Shown here: in pieces, positions 34,086 to 47,641 of the stretch
Layout of the letters: each line of letters starts with the position of its first letter
Position numbering within the stretch: position 1 is the stretch's first letter
Translations under genes and position numbers: made by a program
Source of the DNA: Curtobacterium sp. 'Ferrero'
GTDB taxonomy: Bacteria; Actinomycetota; Actinomycetes; Actinomycetales; Microbacteriaceae
Direction: 5' to 3'
Length of the DNA stretch: 64,000 bases
Assembly (NCBI RefSeq): GCF_002412165.1
Contig: NZ_NXIA01000009.1
Coordinates: forward strand, 62,001-126,000
Notes under the pieces: model-generated
What the model saw: only the letters and a program-made list of their open reading frames with translations
Databases searched by the model: none
Told to the model about the DNA's origin: nothing

Positions 34086-35191
34086 GCGCGACCGTCCCGT
34101 CCACCACCCTGCCCGAGGGCACGACCGAGATCCGCGTCGGCGGCGACGACGGGTACGTGGTCGCCGTCGGCACCGGGCTGCTCGGAGCCGTCGCGGCGAT
34201 CCTCGGCCCGCGCGTCGCGAAGGTCCTCATCGTGCACGCGCCCACGCTCGGCGCCCGTGCGAACGAGCTCCGCCAGCTGCTCGTCGACGCCGGGCTCGAA
34301 GCACTCATCGCCGAGGTCCCCGACGCCGAGGGCGCGAAGCGGGTCGAGGTCGCTGCGTTCTGCTGGCAGATCATGGGGCAGTCGGACTTCACGCGGACCG
34401 ACGCCGTGATCGGGCTCGGCGGGGGAGCGGTCACGGACCTCGCTGGCTTCGTCGCCGCCACGTGGCTACGCGGTGTGCCCTACGTCGCGATCCCGACCAG
34501 CGTCCTCGGCCTGGTCGACGCGAGCGTGGGCGGGAAGACCGGCATCAACACGAACGAGGGCAAGAACCTCGTCGGCGCCTTCTTCGCGCCGCGCGCGGTC
34601 GTGGCCGACCTCGACCTCGTGCGCTCGCTGCCCCGGAACGAGATCCTCACCGGCTTCGCCGAGATCGTGAAGGCCGGGTTCATCGCCGTCCCGGAGATCC
34701 TCGACCTGATCGAGGCCGATGTCGCACGGGTGACCGACCCGACCACGCCGGAGTTCCGCCGGGTCGTCGAACTCGCGATCGAGCTCAAGGCGCAGGTGGT
34801 GTCCGACGACTTCACCGAGCAGGGGCGCCGGGAGATCCTCAACTACGGCCACACGCTCGGTCACGCCATCGAGCACGCGGAGCGCTACCAGTGGCGCCAC
34901 GGCGCGGCGGTCTCGGTCGGGATGGTGTTCGCCGCCGAGCTCGCGCGGCTCACCGGGCACCTCGACGACGCCACGGTCGATCGGCACCGCGCGATCTTGG
35001 AGTCGCTCGAGCTCCCGACGACCTACGGCATCGGTCGGTGGGAGGGGCTGCTCGCCACCATGCGTCGCGACAAGAAGGCTCGCGCGGGGATGCTGCGGTT
35101 CATCATCCTCGACGGGGTGGGGAAGCCGACGACGCTCGAAGGCCCGGAGGACCACCTGCTCTTCACCGCGTACCAGGAGGTCGGGATCTAG
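34082..35191 (+). CDS. aroB: 3-dehydroquinate synthase
   Basis: Second shikimate-pathway enzyme: it cyclises DAHP to 3-dehydroquinate with NAD+ and a metal. It has 369 residues. Motifs: GLGGGAVTDLAGFVAATWLRG, SVGGKTGINTNEGKNLVGAF and the metal ligands in ILNYGHTLGHAIEH. GTG overlaps the aroK stop by 4 bp. The usual next genes of the actinobacterial cluster (aroQ, then efp) are displaced here: two small minus-strand genes and a UbiB kinase separate aroB from efp. Confidence 0.96.
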   Translation: MSATVPSTTLPEGTTEIRVGGDDGYVVAVGTGLLGAVAAILGPRVAKVLIVHAPTLGARANELRQLLVDAGLEALIAEVPDAEGAKRVEVAAFCWQIMGQSDFTRTDAVIGLGGGAVTDLAGFVAATWLRGVPYVAIPTSVLGLVDASVGGKTGINTNEGKNLVGAFFAPRAVVADLDLVRSLPRNEILTGFAEIVKAGFIAVPEILDLIEADVARVTDPTTPEFRRVVELAIELKAQVVSDDFTEQGRREILNYGHTLGHAIEHAERYQWRHGAAVSVGMVFAAELARLTGHLDDATVDRHRAILESLELPTTYGIGRWEGLLATMRRDKKARAGMLRFIILDGVGKPTTLEGPEDHLLFTAYQEVGI

Positions 35192-35193
35192 CC

Positions 35194-35217
35194 GAGCCGC
35201 GGACGCCCGCGGGGCTC
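35194..35217. terminator. Hairpin between aroB and a convergent small gene
   Basis: GAGCCGCGG and CCGCGGGGCTC can pair around ACGC, with a small bulge. It overlaps the stop codon of the minus-strand gene that ends at 35216. Confidence 0.55.
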
Positions 35218-35410
35218 AGCGCAGGACCCGACGGGTGCGTCGCCACCACCACTTGATCCGCATCGAGACGGTGACGATGCCGGTCCGCTCGGACTCGTAC
35301 CACTCGGCGAGCGTGGCGCCCTCGACCCATGCGTCGAGGATCGCGTCGTCCTCTGCCGTGCCGTCGATCTTGAAGCGGGGGGCGTCCGGCAGCGGCGTGA
35401 ACAGTCGCAT
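35216..35410 (-). CDS. Small conserved-looking protein, unknown function
   Basis: A 64-residue protein starting MRLFTPLPDAPRFKID and ending in a basic Trp/Arg stretch (RIKWWWRRTRRVLR). The part DAILDAWVEGATLAEWYESE looks like a small helical domain. Its ATG overlaps the stop of the gene upstream (ATGA), so the pair forms a two-gene minus-strand operon. No family recognised. The gene could be real because of this coupling and its regular codon use, but the evidence is modest. Confidence 0.6.
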   Translation of the reverse strand: MRLFTPLPDAPRFKIDGTAEDDAILDAWVEGATLAEWYESERTGIVTVSMRIKWWWRRTRRVLR

Positions 35411-35706
35411 CAGTGGTCCTCGTCGTCTCGGTCGATCTGCTCGTACCGGTGTCGCCGCAGCGCGCGGCGCGCAAGGTTCCGGTCCGGCTTCGGCGCCCAC
35501 CGTACGTTCATGAGCCGCTCGAGCACAGTCCTCGAGATGTCGTACTCCGACTGCGTCCTCGAGCGTCGGACGGCCCAGGTCAGGCGCTCCCAGGCATGCG
35601 CTCGGTCGACTGCCCGCCGCGACTGGAACGCCCCGAACCAACTGACGACGGCCGCGGCGATCGCCGCGCCCGCGGCGATCACCGCGCCGATGACTGCTGT
35701 CTCCAT
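35410..35706 (-). CDS. Small single-pass membrane protein, unknown function
   Basis: A 98-residue protein: membrane helix at about 5-27 (AVIGAVIAAGAAIAAAVVSW) followed by a basic cytoplasmic tail with AHAWERLTWAVRRSRTQSEY. The ATG at 35706 has CAGCAT 6 nt upstream on the minus strand, a weak leaderless -10. It is divergent from the UbiB-family gene (about 150 bp apart). Unknown function; it may pair with the 64-residue product encoded just downstream. Confidence 0.65.
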   Translation of the reverse strand: METAVIGAVIAAGAAIAAAVVSWFGAFQSRRAVDRAHAWERLTWAVRRSRTQSEYDISRTVLERLMNVRWAPKPDRNLARRALRRHRYEQIDRDDEDH

Positions 35707-35843
35707 GCCCCGATGCTGGCGACCCGACACCGCACCCGGCGCCCGCGCGAGCCGATCTGTGGAGACCGCGCCGAGCCTCCCGGCTGTGCAGGAGCCGCCA
35801 CACGGCCCGTGCCTGCACACCCGACGGACCCAGCCCGGAGGAG

Positions 35844-35849
35844 CACACT
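35844..35849 (+). promoter_or_regulatory. Weak leaderless -10 (UbiB-family gene)
   Basis: CACACT with 6 nt to the GTG at 35856. It keeps only the A at position 2 and T at position 6 of the -10 consensus. Confidence 0.3.
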
Positions 35850-35855
35850 GGTCGG

Positions 35856-37544
35856 GTGCCCACCCCGCCCCGCCTGAGCGACCTCGGTCAGCCCGACGCG
35901 GACGTCGGCAGCCTGCGCGTCCGCGGCCGCCGCTTCGCCGAACTGCTCGCCATCGCCCGACGCCACAAGCTCGTCCCGTTCCGACGACTGGACTTCTCGC
36001 ACGACCCGGAGACGAGTGCACTCCGCCGGGACCAGGCCGAGCACCTGCGCCGGGCGTTGGAGGAGGCGGGCGGCGGGTTCGTCAAGATGGGCCAGCTGCT
36101 CTCCACGCGCGACGACCTGCTGCCGGAGGAGTGGACGGAGGGTCTGGCACACCTGCAGCGCGACGTGACCCCGGCCCCGGCCGACGCCGTCGCGGAACTG
36201 CTCGCCACCGAGCTGCACGCGCCGGTCGACGAGGTCTTCGCGGCGTTCGACCCGGTCCCCGTCGCGGCCGCCTCGATCGCCCAGGTGCACCGCGCCCGGC
36301 TGCACGACGGCACCGAGGTGGCCGTGAAGGTGCAGCGCCCGGGGATCGACGCGGCGGTCCGCCGGGACGTCGACATCGCCCTCCGAGTGGTCCGGTTCCT
36401 CGCGCGGACGAGCAGTGAGGCCCGGCAGGTCGGCGTCGTCGACGTGGCGAAGCAGTACGCCGCGGACCTCGTGAAGCAGGTCGACTTCTCGTCGGAGGCG
36501 CGCAACCTCGCCGCGCTCCGCGCCGCCCAGGCCAGGAGTGCCCGGCCCGACGAGGTGTACCTGCCGGTCCCGTACCCGGAGCTGTCCGGCCGCCGGGTGC
36601 TCGTGATGGAGTTCCTCGAGGGCGACACGCTCAGCGCGCTGCGCGCGCAGCGCTCCGACCGCGACCTCGACGCGCCGATGCGCGCGATCCTGCGGGCGTT
36701 CCTCCGGCAGGTCGTGTTCGACGGGCTGTACCACGCGGACCTCCACCCCGGGAACGTCGTGCTCCTGCCCGACGGTCGTCCCGCGTTGATCGACTTCGGT
36801 TCGGTCGGGAGGCTCGACCCGGGTCTCCGGGACACGGTCCAGGAACTGCTGGCCGGCTACCTCCAGGACGACACGTCGCGCATCGCCGACAACGTGCTGC
36901 GGATGGCGCCGGTCCGCGACCCGGCGGACGAGGCCGACTTCCGTCGCGACATCGCGCGGTTCGTGGCCGACGAGCTCGGCCCGGGCGCCCGGATCGGCGT
37001 CGAGACGGTCGACGACGCGGTGGAGGTGTTCGGCCGCTACCGGCTGAAGCCGCCGCCGGACTTCGTCGCCGCGGCCCGGGCGCTGGCGATCTTCGAGGGG
37101 ACCCTGCGCACACTGGCGCCGTCGTTCGACCTGCTCGAGGAGTCGCGGGACCTCGCGAAGCAGCAGATCCGCGACCAACTCCGGCCCTCGGCGCTGCGCG
37201 ACGTCGCGGTGCGCGAGCTCTTCGGCGTCGTGTCGGCCGCGCGCAAGCTGCCGCGGCGGGTCGACCGGATCACCGAGGCCCTCGAGACCGGACGGCTCAC
37301 CGTCAACATCCGGTTGTTCGGGGACCGCTCGGACCGGCGGCTCGTCACGGGGCTCGTCCGGCGGATCCTGCTCGTCGCCCTCGGCGCCGGGGCCGGGGTG
37401 CTCGCGATCGTGTACCTCACGCTCCCGGCTCGTCCGACCGCGACGTTGCCGACCGGTGTGGCGGGCGGGCTGCTCGGCGGGACGGCCACGTTCCTGCTCG
37501 TGTGGGCGGCGATCGACGCGTGGCTGGCGCGGCGGCGGGACTGA
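35856..37544 (+). CDS. ABC1/UbiB-family atypical kinase
   Basis: A 562-residue AarF/UbiB-like protein. The KxGQ motif region GGGFVKMGQLLSTRDDLLPEEW lies near residue 72, the Ala-rich nucleotide loop AAASIAQVHRARL near 140, the lysine strand VAVKVQRPG next to it, the catalytic loop YHADLHPGNVVLLPDGRP near 295 and IDFGSVG after it. Two hydrophobic helices close the protein (about 505-528 and 535-555). These ATPases support lipid or quinone metabolism; since actinobacteria of this family make menaquinone, the exact role is unclear. It stands alone between aroB and efp, apparently an insertion into the usual order. Confidence 0.92.
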   Translation: MPTPPRLSDLGQPDADVGSLRVRGRRFAELLAIARRHKLVPFRRLDFSHDPETSALRRDQAEHLRRALEEAGGGFVKMGQLLSTRDDLLPEEWTEGLAHLQRDVTPAPADAVAELLATELHAPVDEVFAAFDPVPVAAASIAQVHRARLHDGTEVAVKVQRPGIDAAVRRDVDIALRVVRFLARTSSEARQVGVVDVAKQYAADLVKQVDFSSEARNLAALRAAQARSARPDEVYLPVPYPELSGRRVLVMEFLEGDTLSALRAQRSDRDLDAPMRAILRAFLRQVVFDGLYHADLHPGNVVLLPDGRPALIDFGSVGRLDPGLRDTVQELLAGYLQDDTSRIADNVLRMAPVRDPADEADFRRDIARFVADELGPGARIGVETVDDAVEVFGRYRLKPPPDFVAAARALAIFEGTLRTLAPSFDLLEESRDLAKQQIRDQLRPSALRDVAVRELFGVVSAARKLPRRVDRITEALETGRLTVNIRLFGDRSDRRLVTGLVRRILLVALGAGAGVLAIVYLTLPARPTATLPTGVAGGLLGGTATFLLVWAAIDAWLARRRD

Positions 37545-37587
37545 CCGCGGGGTCGGGTGCCTCCGGGGCCCGCCGCACGGGTCCGCT

Positions 37588-37593
37588 ACACTC
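37588..37593 (+). promoter_or_regulatory. -10 hexamer of the efp promoter
   Basis: TACACT, giving a leader of roughly 80 nt before the efp ATG at 37683. It presumably drives efp-nusB. Confidence 0.45.
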
Positions 37594-37682
37594 GTCGGGG
37601 CGTCGCGCCGATCCGGTGGACGACGACCACGGCGGACGATCCGTCCGCGAGACCTTCACAACACCATCGAACGGGAAGACCC

Positions 37683-38246
37683 ATGGCCAGCACCACTGAC
37701 ATCAAGAACGGCGCCGTTCTCATCATCGACGGCCAGCTCTGGTCGGTCGTCGAGTTCCAGCACGTCAAGCCGGGCAAGGGCGGCGCGTTCGTCCGCACGA
37801 AGCTCAAGAACGTCGTCTCGGGCAAGGTCGTCGACCGCACCTTCAACGCGGGCGCGAAGATCGACACCGCCACCGTGGACCGCCGCGACTACCAGTACCT
37901 GTACCAGGACGGCGACTCGTACGTGTTCATGGACACCGACACGTACGACCAGATCCCGGTCTCGGAGACGGTCGTCGGCGACGCCAAGAACTTCCTCCTC
38001 GAGTCCGCGATGGTCACCATCGCGATGAACGAGGGCAACCCGCTCTACATCGAGCTGCCGACGTCGATCACCACCGAGGTCGAGACCGAGCCGGGCCTCC
38101 AGGGCGACCGCTCCTCCGGCGGCACGAAGGACGCGACCATCATCGCGACCGGCCACCGCATCCAGGTCCCGCTCTACCTCGAGAGCGGCACCACCGTGAA
38201 GATCGACACGCGCGACGGCAGCTTCCTCGGCCGCGTCAACAACTAG
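37683..38246 (+). CDS. efp: Translation elongation factor P
   Basis: Relieves ribosome stalling at polyproline stretches. It has 187 residues, three beta-barrel domains. Loop of domain [10 protein letters not shown] with Lys32 at the tip, the position modified in other bacteria. C-terminal signature: [18 protein letters not shown]. The ATG at 37683 follows GGGAAG. It is followed by nusB after 11 bp, the conserved efp-nusB pair in front of the pyrimidine operon. Confidence 0.97.
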   Translation: MASTTDIKNGAVLIIDGQLWSVVEFQHVKPGKGGAFVRTKLKNVVSGKVVDRTFNAGAKIDTATVDRRDYQYLYQDGDSYVFMDTDTYDQIPVSETVVGDAKNFLLESAMVTIAMNEGNPLYIELPTSITTEVETEPGLQGDRSSGGTKDATIIATGHRIQVPLYLESGTTVKIDTRDGSFLGRVNN

Positions 38247-38257
38247 GCGCTCGCCAC

Positions 38258-38734
38258 ATGAGTGCTCGTTCGAAGGCCCGCAAGCGCGCCCTCGACATGC
38301 TGTACGTCGCGGAGGTCCGTGACCTGCCGATCGCGGACGTCCTCGCCACCGAGACCGTCCGCCACCTCGACCAGCCCGAGCGGGCGTCGAGCTGGGACTA
38401 CGCACGGCAGATCGTCACCGGGGTCGACGAGGCGCGGCACGAGATCGACTCCGTGATCGTCGACCACGCCCAAGGGTGGTCGATCGCCCGCATGCCCGTG
38501 CTCGACCGCTGCATCCTGCGCATGGGCGTCTGGGAGCTCCGGTTCAACGCCGAGGTCCCCGACGCCGTCGCGATCGCCGAGGCCGTCGAGCTCGCCCAGT
38601 CGCTCTCGACGGAGGAGTCCGCCGGGTTCGTCAACGGCGTGCTCGGTGCCGTCGCCGGGGGCCGCGCGCCCGGTGCCCGGCAGACCACTCCACCGTCCGG
38701 TCGGACGGTCGCAGGGGACCAGGAGTCCCGGTAG
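38258..38734 (+). CDS. nusB: Transcription antitermination protein NusB
   Basis: A 158-residue all-helical factor that binds boxA RNA with NusE/S10 in rRNA antitermination. Signatures: KARKRALDMLYVAEVRDLPI at the start, DRCILRMGVWELRF in the middle and GFVNGVLGAV near the end, followed by a disordered tail. Its stop codon overlaps a TAGGGT hexamer that is likely the -10 of the pyr operon, so the nusB end and the pyr promoter share DNA. Confidence 0.95.
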   Translation: MSARSKARKRALDMLYVAEVRDLPIADVLATETVRHLDQPERASSWDYARQIVTGVDEARHEIDSVIVDHAQGWSIARMPVLDRCILRMGVWELRFNAEVPDAVAIAEAVELAQSLSTEESAGFVNGVLGAVAGGRAPGARQTTPPSGRTVAGDQESR

Positions 38735-38737
38735 GGT
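38732..38737 (+). promoter_or_regulatory. -10 hexamer of the pyr operon promoter
   Basis: TAGGGT overlapping the nusB stop. Transcription would begin near 38745, leaving a leader of about 47 nt to pyrR. Confidence 0.5.
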
Positions 38738-38754
38738 TGTCCACGTCAGCGTCC

Positions 38755-38791
38755 TTTAAGTCCGTCCGGTGAGGCGGGGAAGGAGGTCGGC
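38755..38791 (+). promoter_or_regulatory. PyrR-binding RNA hairpin overlapping the pyrR ribosome binding site
   Basis: The RNA reads UUUAAGUCCGUCCGGUGAGG. CCGUC (38762-38766) pairs with GGCGG (38773-38777) around CGGUGA, preceded by AAGU. This fits the PyrR binding-loop consensus ARUCCNGNGAGGYU only loosely in sequence but well in shape. The Shine-Dalgarno AAGGAGG (38780-38786) starts 2 nt after the stem. No terminator follows, so repression would act on translation, as shown for mycobacterial PyrR. High UMP should thus lower synthesis of the operon. Confidence 0.65.
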
Positions 38792-39351
38792 GTGGGCACC
38801 AGAACGGTCCTGCAGCACACCGACATCACGCGTGCACTGACACGCATCGCGCACGAGATCCTCGAGGCCAACCACGGCGCCTCGGACCTCGTGCTCCTGG
38901 GCATCCCGACACGGGGTGCCGTCCTGGCCGAGCGGCTCGCGTCGATCCTGGCGGGCATCGAGCCCGAGTGGGCCGCCGACCGCGAGCAGCGGCTCGGCAC
39001 CCTCGACGTCACGATGCACCGGGACGACCTCGGGCACGGCATCGGTCGGGCGCCGCACCGCACCACGATCCCGACGAGTGGCATCGACGGCAAGGTCGTC
39101 GTGCTGGTCGACGACGTGCTCTACTCCGGTCGCACCGTGCGGGCCGCGCTCGACGCCCTGCAGGGCATCGGGCGTCCCCGGGCGGTCCGGCTCGCGGTGC
39201 TCGTCGACCGGGGGCACCGGCAGCTCCCGATCCGGGCGGACCACGTCGGCAAGAACCTCCCGACGGCGTCCGACGAGCGCGTCACGCTGCGGCTCACGGA
39301 GACCGACGGCAGCGACGAGGTCGTCATCGAACAGGGCGAGGGGGTGGCCTC

Positions 39352-39355
<4 letters not shown>
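38792..39355 (+). CDS. pyrR: Bifunctional pyr operon regulator / uracil phosphoribosyltransferase
   Basis: A 187-residue RNA-binding regulator with the PRPP-binding motif [19 protein letters not shown] near residue 105. It binds UMP/UTP and the pyr mRNA leader and has weak uracil phosphoribosyltransferase activity. First gene of pyrR-pyrB-pyrC-PH-carA-carB-pyrF. The GTG at 38792 has AAGGAGG upstream within the predicted PyrR hairpin region, so it should repress its own translation. The stop overlaps the pyrB GTG by 4 bp. Confidence 0.96.
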
Positions 39356-40328
<973 letters not shown>

Positions 40329-40332
<4 letters not shown>

Positions 40333-41684
40333 CCGCCCACCTCATCCGCGGCGCGCAGCTGGTCGACGGCACGCGTGCCGACATCCGCCTGGAGGGACGG
40401 CGCATCACCGCGGTCGGGTCCGGTCTCGACTCGGCCGGTGCCACGGTCGTCGACGCCGACGGGCTGGTCGCCCTGCCCGGGCTCGTCGACCTGCACACGC
40501 ACCTGCGCGAGCCCGGCAGCGAGGAGGCGGAGACCGTCCTGACCGGCTCGCGTGCGGCCGCCGCGGGCGGGTTCACGGCCGTCAACGCGATGGCGAACTC
40601 GAACCCGGTGGCCGACACCGCCGGTGTGGTCGAGCAGGTCCAGGCCCTCGGCGACGACGCGGGCTACGTCACCGTCCGACCGATCGGCGCCGTCTCGCAG
40701 GGCCTGCAGGGCACGCACCTGTCCGAGATCGGCGCGATGGCGACGAGCCGTGCCCGGGTGCGGGTGTTCTCGGACGACGGCTCCTGCGTCGCGGACCCGC
40801 TGCTCATGCGCCGGGCGCTCGAGTACGTCAAGGGGTTCGGCGGCGTGATCGCGCAGCACGCCCAGGAGCCGCGGCTGACCATCGGCGCGCAGATGAACGA
40901 GGGCCGGCTGTCGTCGGAGCTCGGGCTCGCGGGCTGGCCGGCGGTGGCGGAGGAGGCGATCATCGCGCGGGACGTGCTGCTCGCCGACCACGTCGGGGCA
41001 CGCCTGCACGTGTGCCACGTCTCCACCGCCGGCAGCGTCGAGGTCATCCGCTGGGCGAAGTCCCGCGGCATCGACGTCACCGCCGAGGTCACACCGCACC
41101 ACCTCGTGCTCACGGAGGACCTGATCGCCGGGGTCGACGGCGCACCGGGCTACGACGCCCGCTACAAGGTGAACCCGCCGCTCCGCGCCCGCGAGGACGT
41201 CGAGGCGCTCCGGGCCGCGCTCGCCGACGGCACGGTCGACATCGTCGCCACCGACCACGCGCCGCACACCGCCGAGGCGAAGTGCTGCGAGTGGCCGGCC
41301 GCCGCCAACGGCATGGTCGGCCTCGAATCGGCGCTCAGCGTCGTGCAGGCCGCCGTCGTCGACACCGGCCAGCTCGACTGGGCGGACGTCGCACGGGTCC
41401 TGTCCGAGGCCCCCGCGCGCATCGGTCAGGTCGACGGCCACGGGCAGCGGATCGCGGAGGGCGCCCCGGCCGAGGTCACGCTGTACGACCCGGCCGCCGT
41501 CCGTGAGTTCGCCGTGACGGACCTCGCCGGGCAGTCGCAGAACTCGCCCTACCTCGGGATGCGGCTGCCCGGACGGGTCGTCGCGACCTTCCACCACGGG
41601 TACCCGACCGTGCTCGACGGCACGGTCGTCGACGCCGGGACGGTCGCCGCGCACGCCGCCGCGACCCGGGCGGCGGCACGGTGA
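40329..41684 (+). CDS. pyrC: Dihydroorotase
   Basis: Type I dihydroorotase, 451 residues, a TIM-barrel amidohydrolase with a two-zinc centre. First metal motif [10 protein letters not shown] near residue 57, later [19 protein letters not shown] and the last metal Asp in ATDHAPHT. Overlaps pyrB by 4 bp, and the next gene (a PH-like membrane protein) also by 4 bp. Converts carbamoyl-aspartate to dihydroorotate. Confidence 0.96.
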
Positions 41685-42223
41685 GCGGCGACGCGCTGCG
41701 GTGGCTCGCCGGCGGGGTGATCCTCCTGCTGGTGGCGCTGCTGTTCGTCGCCATGGCACGCACCTGGCGGACCCGGACCCGCGCGCAGGCCGCAGCCGTG
41801 CCTCCCGTCCCGGTGCCGGCCGATCCGGGCGCGCAGGTCGGGTCGTGGGACGGCTTCACGGTCGCGACGACCCGCGCCGACCAGCCGCTCGAGCGCATCA
41901 CCGCCGGCGGTCTCGGCTTCCGCAGCCGCGGCGGCGTGACCGTCCACGGGGCCGGCGTGGTGCTGCACCACGCCGGGGCACCCGACCGATGGGTGGCGGC
42001 CGACGCCGTCCGCGGCGCCGACCGCGCCACGTGGGCCATCGACCGCGTGGTCGAGCCCGGGGGACTGGTCCGTCTGCGATGGACGGCGACCGGCGCCGCA
42101 GGTGCGACGGACCTCGACACCTACTTCCGGTTCCCGGAGGGCGACGCAGCAGCGCTCGACGCCCTGCAGGGACTGACGACGAAGCACGAGCACCCGCACA
42201 CCGCGGGCGAAGGGACGAACTGA
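41681..42223 (+). CDS. Membrane-anchored PH-like domain protein of the pyr operon
   Basis: A 180-residue protein with one N-terminal helix (about 9-27, [17 protein letters not shown]), a Pro-rich linker that contains the GTGCCTCCCGTCC repeat fragment, and a C-terminal beta-rich domain ([20 protein letters not shown], then [20 protein letters not shown]). Similar proteins are consistently encoded between pyrC and carA in actinobacteria and are annotated as PH-like or transporter; the function is not known. The stop and the carA ATG share one base (TGATG), so it is translated within the operon. Confidence 0.82.
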   Translation: MSGDALRWLAGGVILLLVALLFVAMARTWRTRTRAQAAAVPPVPVPADPGAQVGSWDGFTVATTRADQPLERITAGGLGFRSRGGVTVHGAGVVLHHAGAPDRWVAADAVRGADRATWAIDRVVEPGGLVRLRWTATGAAGATDLDTYFRFPEGDAAALDALQGLTTKHEHPHTAGEGTN

Positions 42224-43421
42224 TGACACGCGAACGGGCCGTACTGGTCCTCGAGGACGGTACCCGGTACGACGGACGGGCCTACGGTGCCCGAGGCCGA
42301 TCCCTCGGCGAGGTGGTCTTCGCGACCGGCATGACCGGCTACCAGGAGACGCTGACCGATCCGTCCTACGCCGGACAGATCGTGGTGCAGACCGCGCCGC
42401 ACATCGGCAACACGGGCGTGAACGACGAGGACCCCGAGTCCCGTCGCATCTGGGTCGCCGGCTACGTGGTGCGCGACCCCAGCCGCATCGTGTCGAACCA
42501 CCGCGCGAACGCCACGCTCGACGACCACCTGGTCCGCGACGGCATCGTCGGGATCTCCGGCATCGACACGCGGGCGCTCACCCGCCGGATCCGCGACGCC
42601 GGCGCCATGAAGGGCGGCGTCTTCAGCGGCGCCGACGCCGACCTGCCCGCCGACGAGCAGCTCGCGGCCGTCCGCGAGCAGGCCGGCATGGCGGGCGCGA
42701 GCTTCTCCGCGACGGTGAGCACGCCCGAGACCTACGTGGTCCCCGCGGTGGGCGAGCAGATCGGTCGCCTGGCCGTGCTCGACCTCGGTGTGAAGGCCTC
42801 GACCACCCGGTACCTCGCCGAGCGCGGGTTCGAGGTGCACGTCGTGCCGCAGGACATCACGGCGTCCGCGCTGCAGGAGCTCGATCCCGACGCGCTCTTC
42901 TACTCCAACGGCCCGGGCGACCCCGCCGCGAGCGACGCGCAGGTCGAACTGCTGCAGGAGTCGCTGAGGACCGGCCGCCCGTTCTTCGGCATCTGCTTCG
43001 GCAACCAGCTCCTCGGGCGCGCGCTCGGGTTCGGCACGTACAAGCTGCCGTTCGGCCACCGCGGCATCAACCAGCCCGTGCTCGACACGGCGACGGGCAA
43101 GGTCGAGATCACCAGCCAGAACCACGGCTTCGCCGTGGACGCGCCGCTCGGCGAGGTCGTCGAATCGCCCGCCGGGTTCGGCCGGGTCGAGGTCTCGCAC
43201 TACTCGCTGAACGACAACGTGGTCGAGGGCCTCCGCGCGCTCGACGTGCCCGCCTTCAGCGTGCAGTACCACCCCGAAGCGGCGGCCGGTCCGCACGACT
43301 CGATGTACCTGTTCGACCGGTTCGCGGACCTCGTGCGTGCCCGACGCGACGGGCAGCCGCTCGACGCGGCGACCGCCACCGCCACCACCCCCGCAGCCGA
43401 CGTCACCAAGGAAGCCAACTG

Positions 43422-43422
<1 letters not shown>
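42223..43422 (+). CDS. carA: Carbamoyl phosphate synthase small subunit
   Basis: Supplies ammonia from glutamine to CarB. It has 399 residues. The N-terminal half has [17 protein letters not shown] and [20 protein letters not shown]. The class I glutamine amidotransferase half carries the nucleophile Cys in [16 protein letters not shown] and His/Glu in [10 protein letters not shown]. The last ~25 residues are low complexity. It shares one base with the preceding gene and one with carB. Confidence 0.97.
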
Positions 43423-46696
<3,274 letters not shown>

Positions 46697-46700
<4 letters not shown>

Positions 46701-47641
46701 GCGCAGTGCAGCCTGGGCCAACGCCGCCGGTTCCGGACCGACGCGCCAGCGGCGGGTCGGCCGTGCCGGTGGGGAGAGGCCCAGCCTCCTTCGGCGTCCG
46801 GCTCGCGTCCGCCATCGCTTCACGTTCCGCGCTCTGCGTCGGCATCGACCCCCACGCCGCCACCCTGGCGGCGTGGGGGCTCGGCCGCGACGAGCAGGGA
46901 CTGACCGCCTTCGGCGCGACCCTGGTCGACGCGGCCGCCGGCCGCGCCGCCGTCGTGAAGCCGCAGATCGCGTTCTTCGAGGCGGCGGGCGTCGCCGGCT
47001 ACCGTGCGCTCGACGCGACGATCCGTCGGGCACGCGATGCGGGCCTCCTGGTCGTGGCCGACGTGAAGCGGGGCGACATCGGCAGCACCGGCGACGACTA
47101 CGCGGAGGCGTGGGTCGACCGCGACGGGCCGTTCCGGGCCGATGCCATGACGGTGTCGCCGTACCTCGGCTACGGCTCGCTCCGCGGCACGATCGACACC
47201 GCGCGGGCGAACGGGGCCGGGGTGTTCGTGCTCGCCGCGACGAGCAACCCCGAGGCCCGCGTGCTGCAGACGGCGGTGCTCGCCGAGGGACCGCGTGCGG
47301 GACGGACCGTCGCTGCCGGTATCGTCGTGGACGTGGCAGACGACAACCGTTCCGTGGGGGCGCAGCCCCTCGGCGACGTCGGGCTCGTGCTCGGCGCGAC
47401 CCTCGACCTGACCGACTTCGGCATCACCGCCGACGACATCGGCTCCGCGCCGGTGCTCGCCCCGGGGTTCGGCGCGCAGGGCGCCCGGATCGAGGACCTC
47501 CGTGCCCGGTACGGCTCGCGGGCCGAGCAGGTGCTCGTGAACGAGTCGCGCGGGCTGCTCGTCGACGGACCCGACGGTGTCGCCGCACTGGTGGCCGACC
47601 GCGCCGACCGGATCGCCGCCGCGCTCGGGGCCGCCGCGTGA
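46697..47641 (+). CDS. pyrF: Orotidine 5'-phosphate decarboxylase (type 2)
   Basis: Forms UMP from OMP. It has 314 residues, the longer mycobacterial-type enzyme. Core motifs: [18 protein letters not shown] (substrate Asp), [41 protein letters not shown] (catalytic Lys/Asp) and the phosphate loop [11 protein letters not shown]. The first ~30 residues are Pro/Gly-rich. A perfect 14-bp hairpin with a 3-base loop lies in the coding sequence (46849-46879). The stop overlaps the start of the mIHF-Gmk fusion by 4 bp. Confidence 0.95.
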
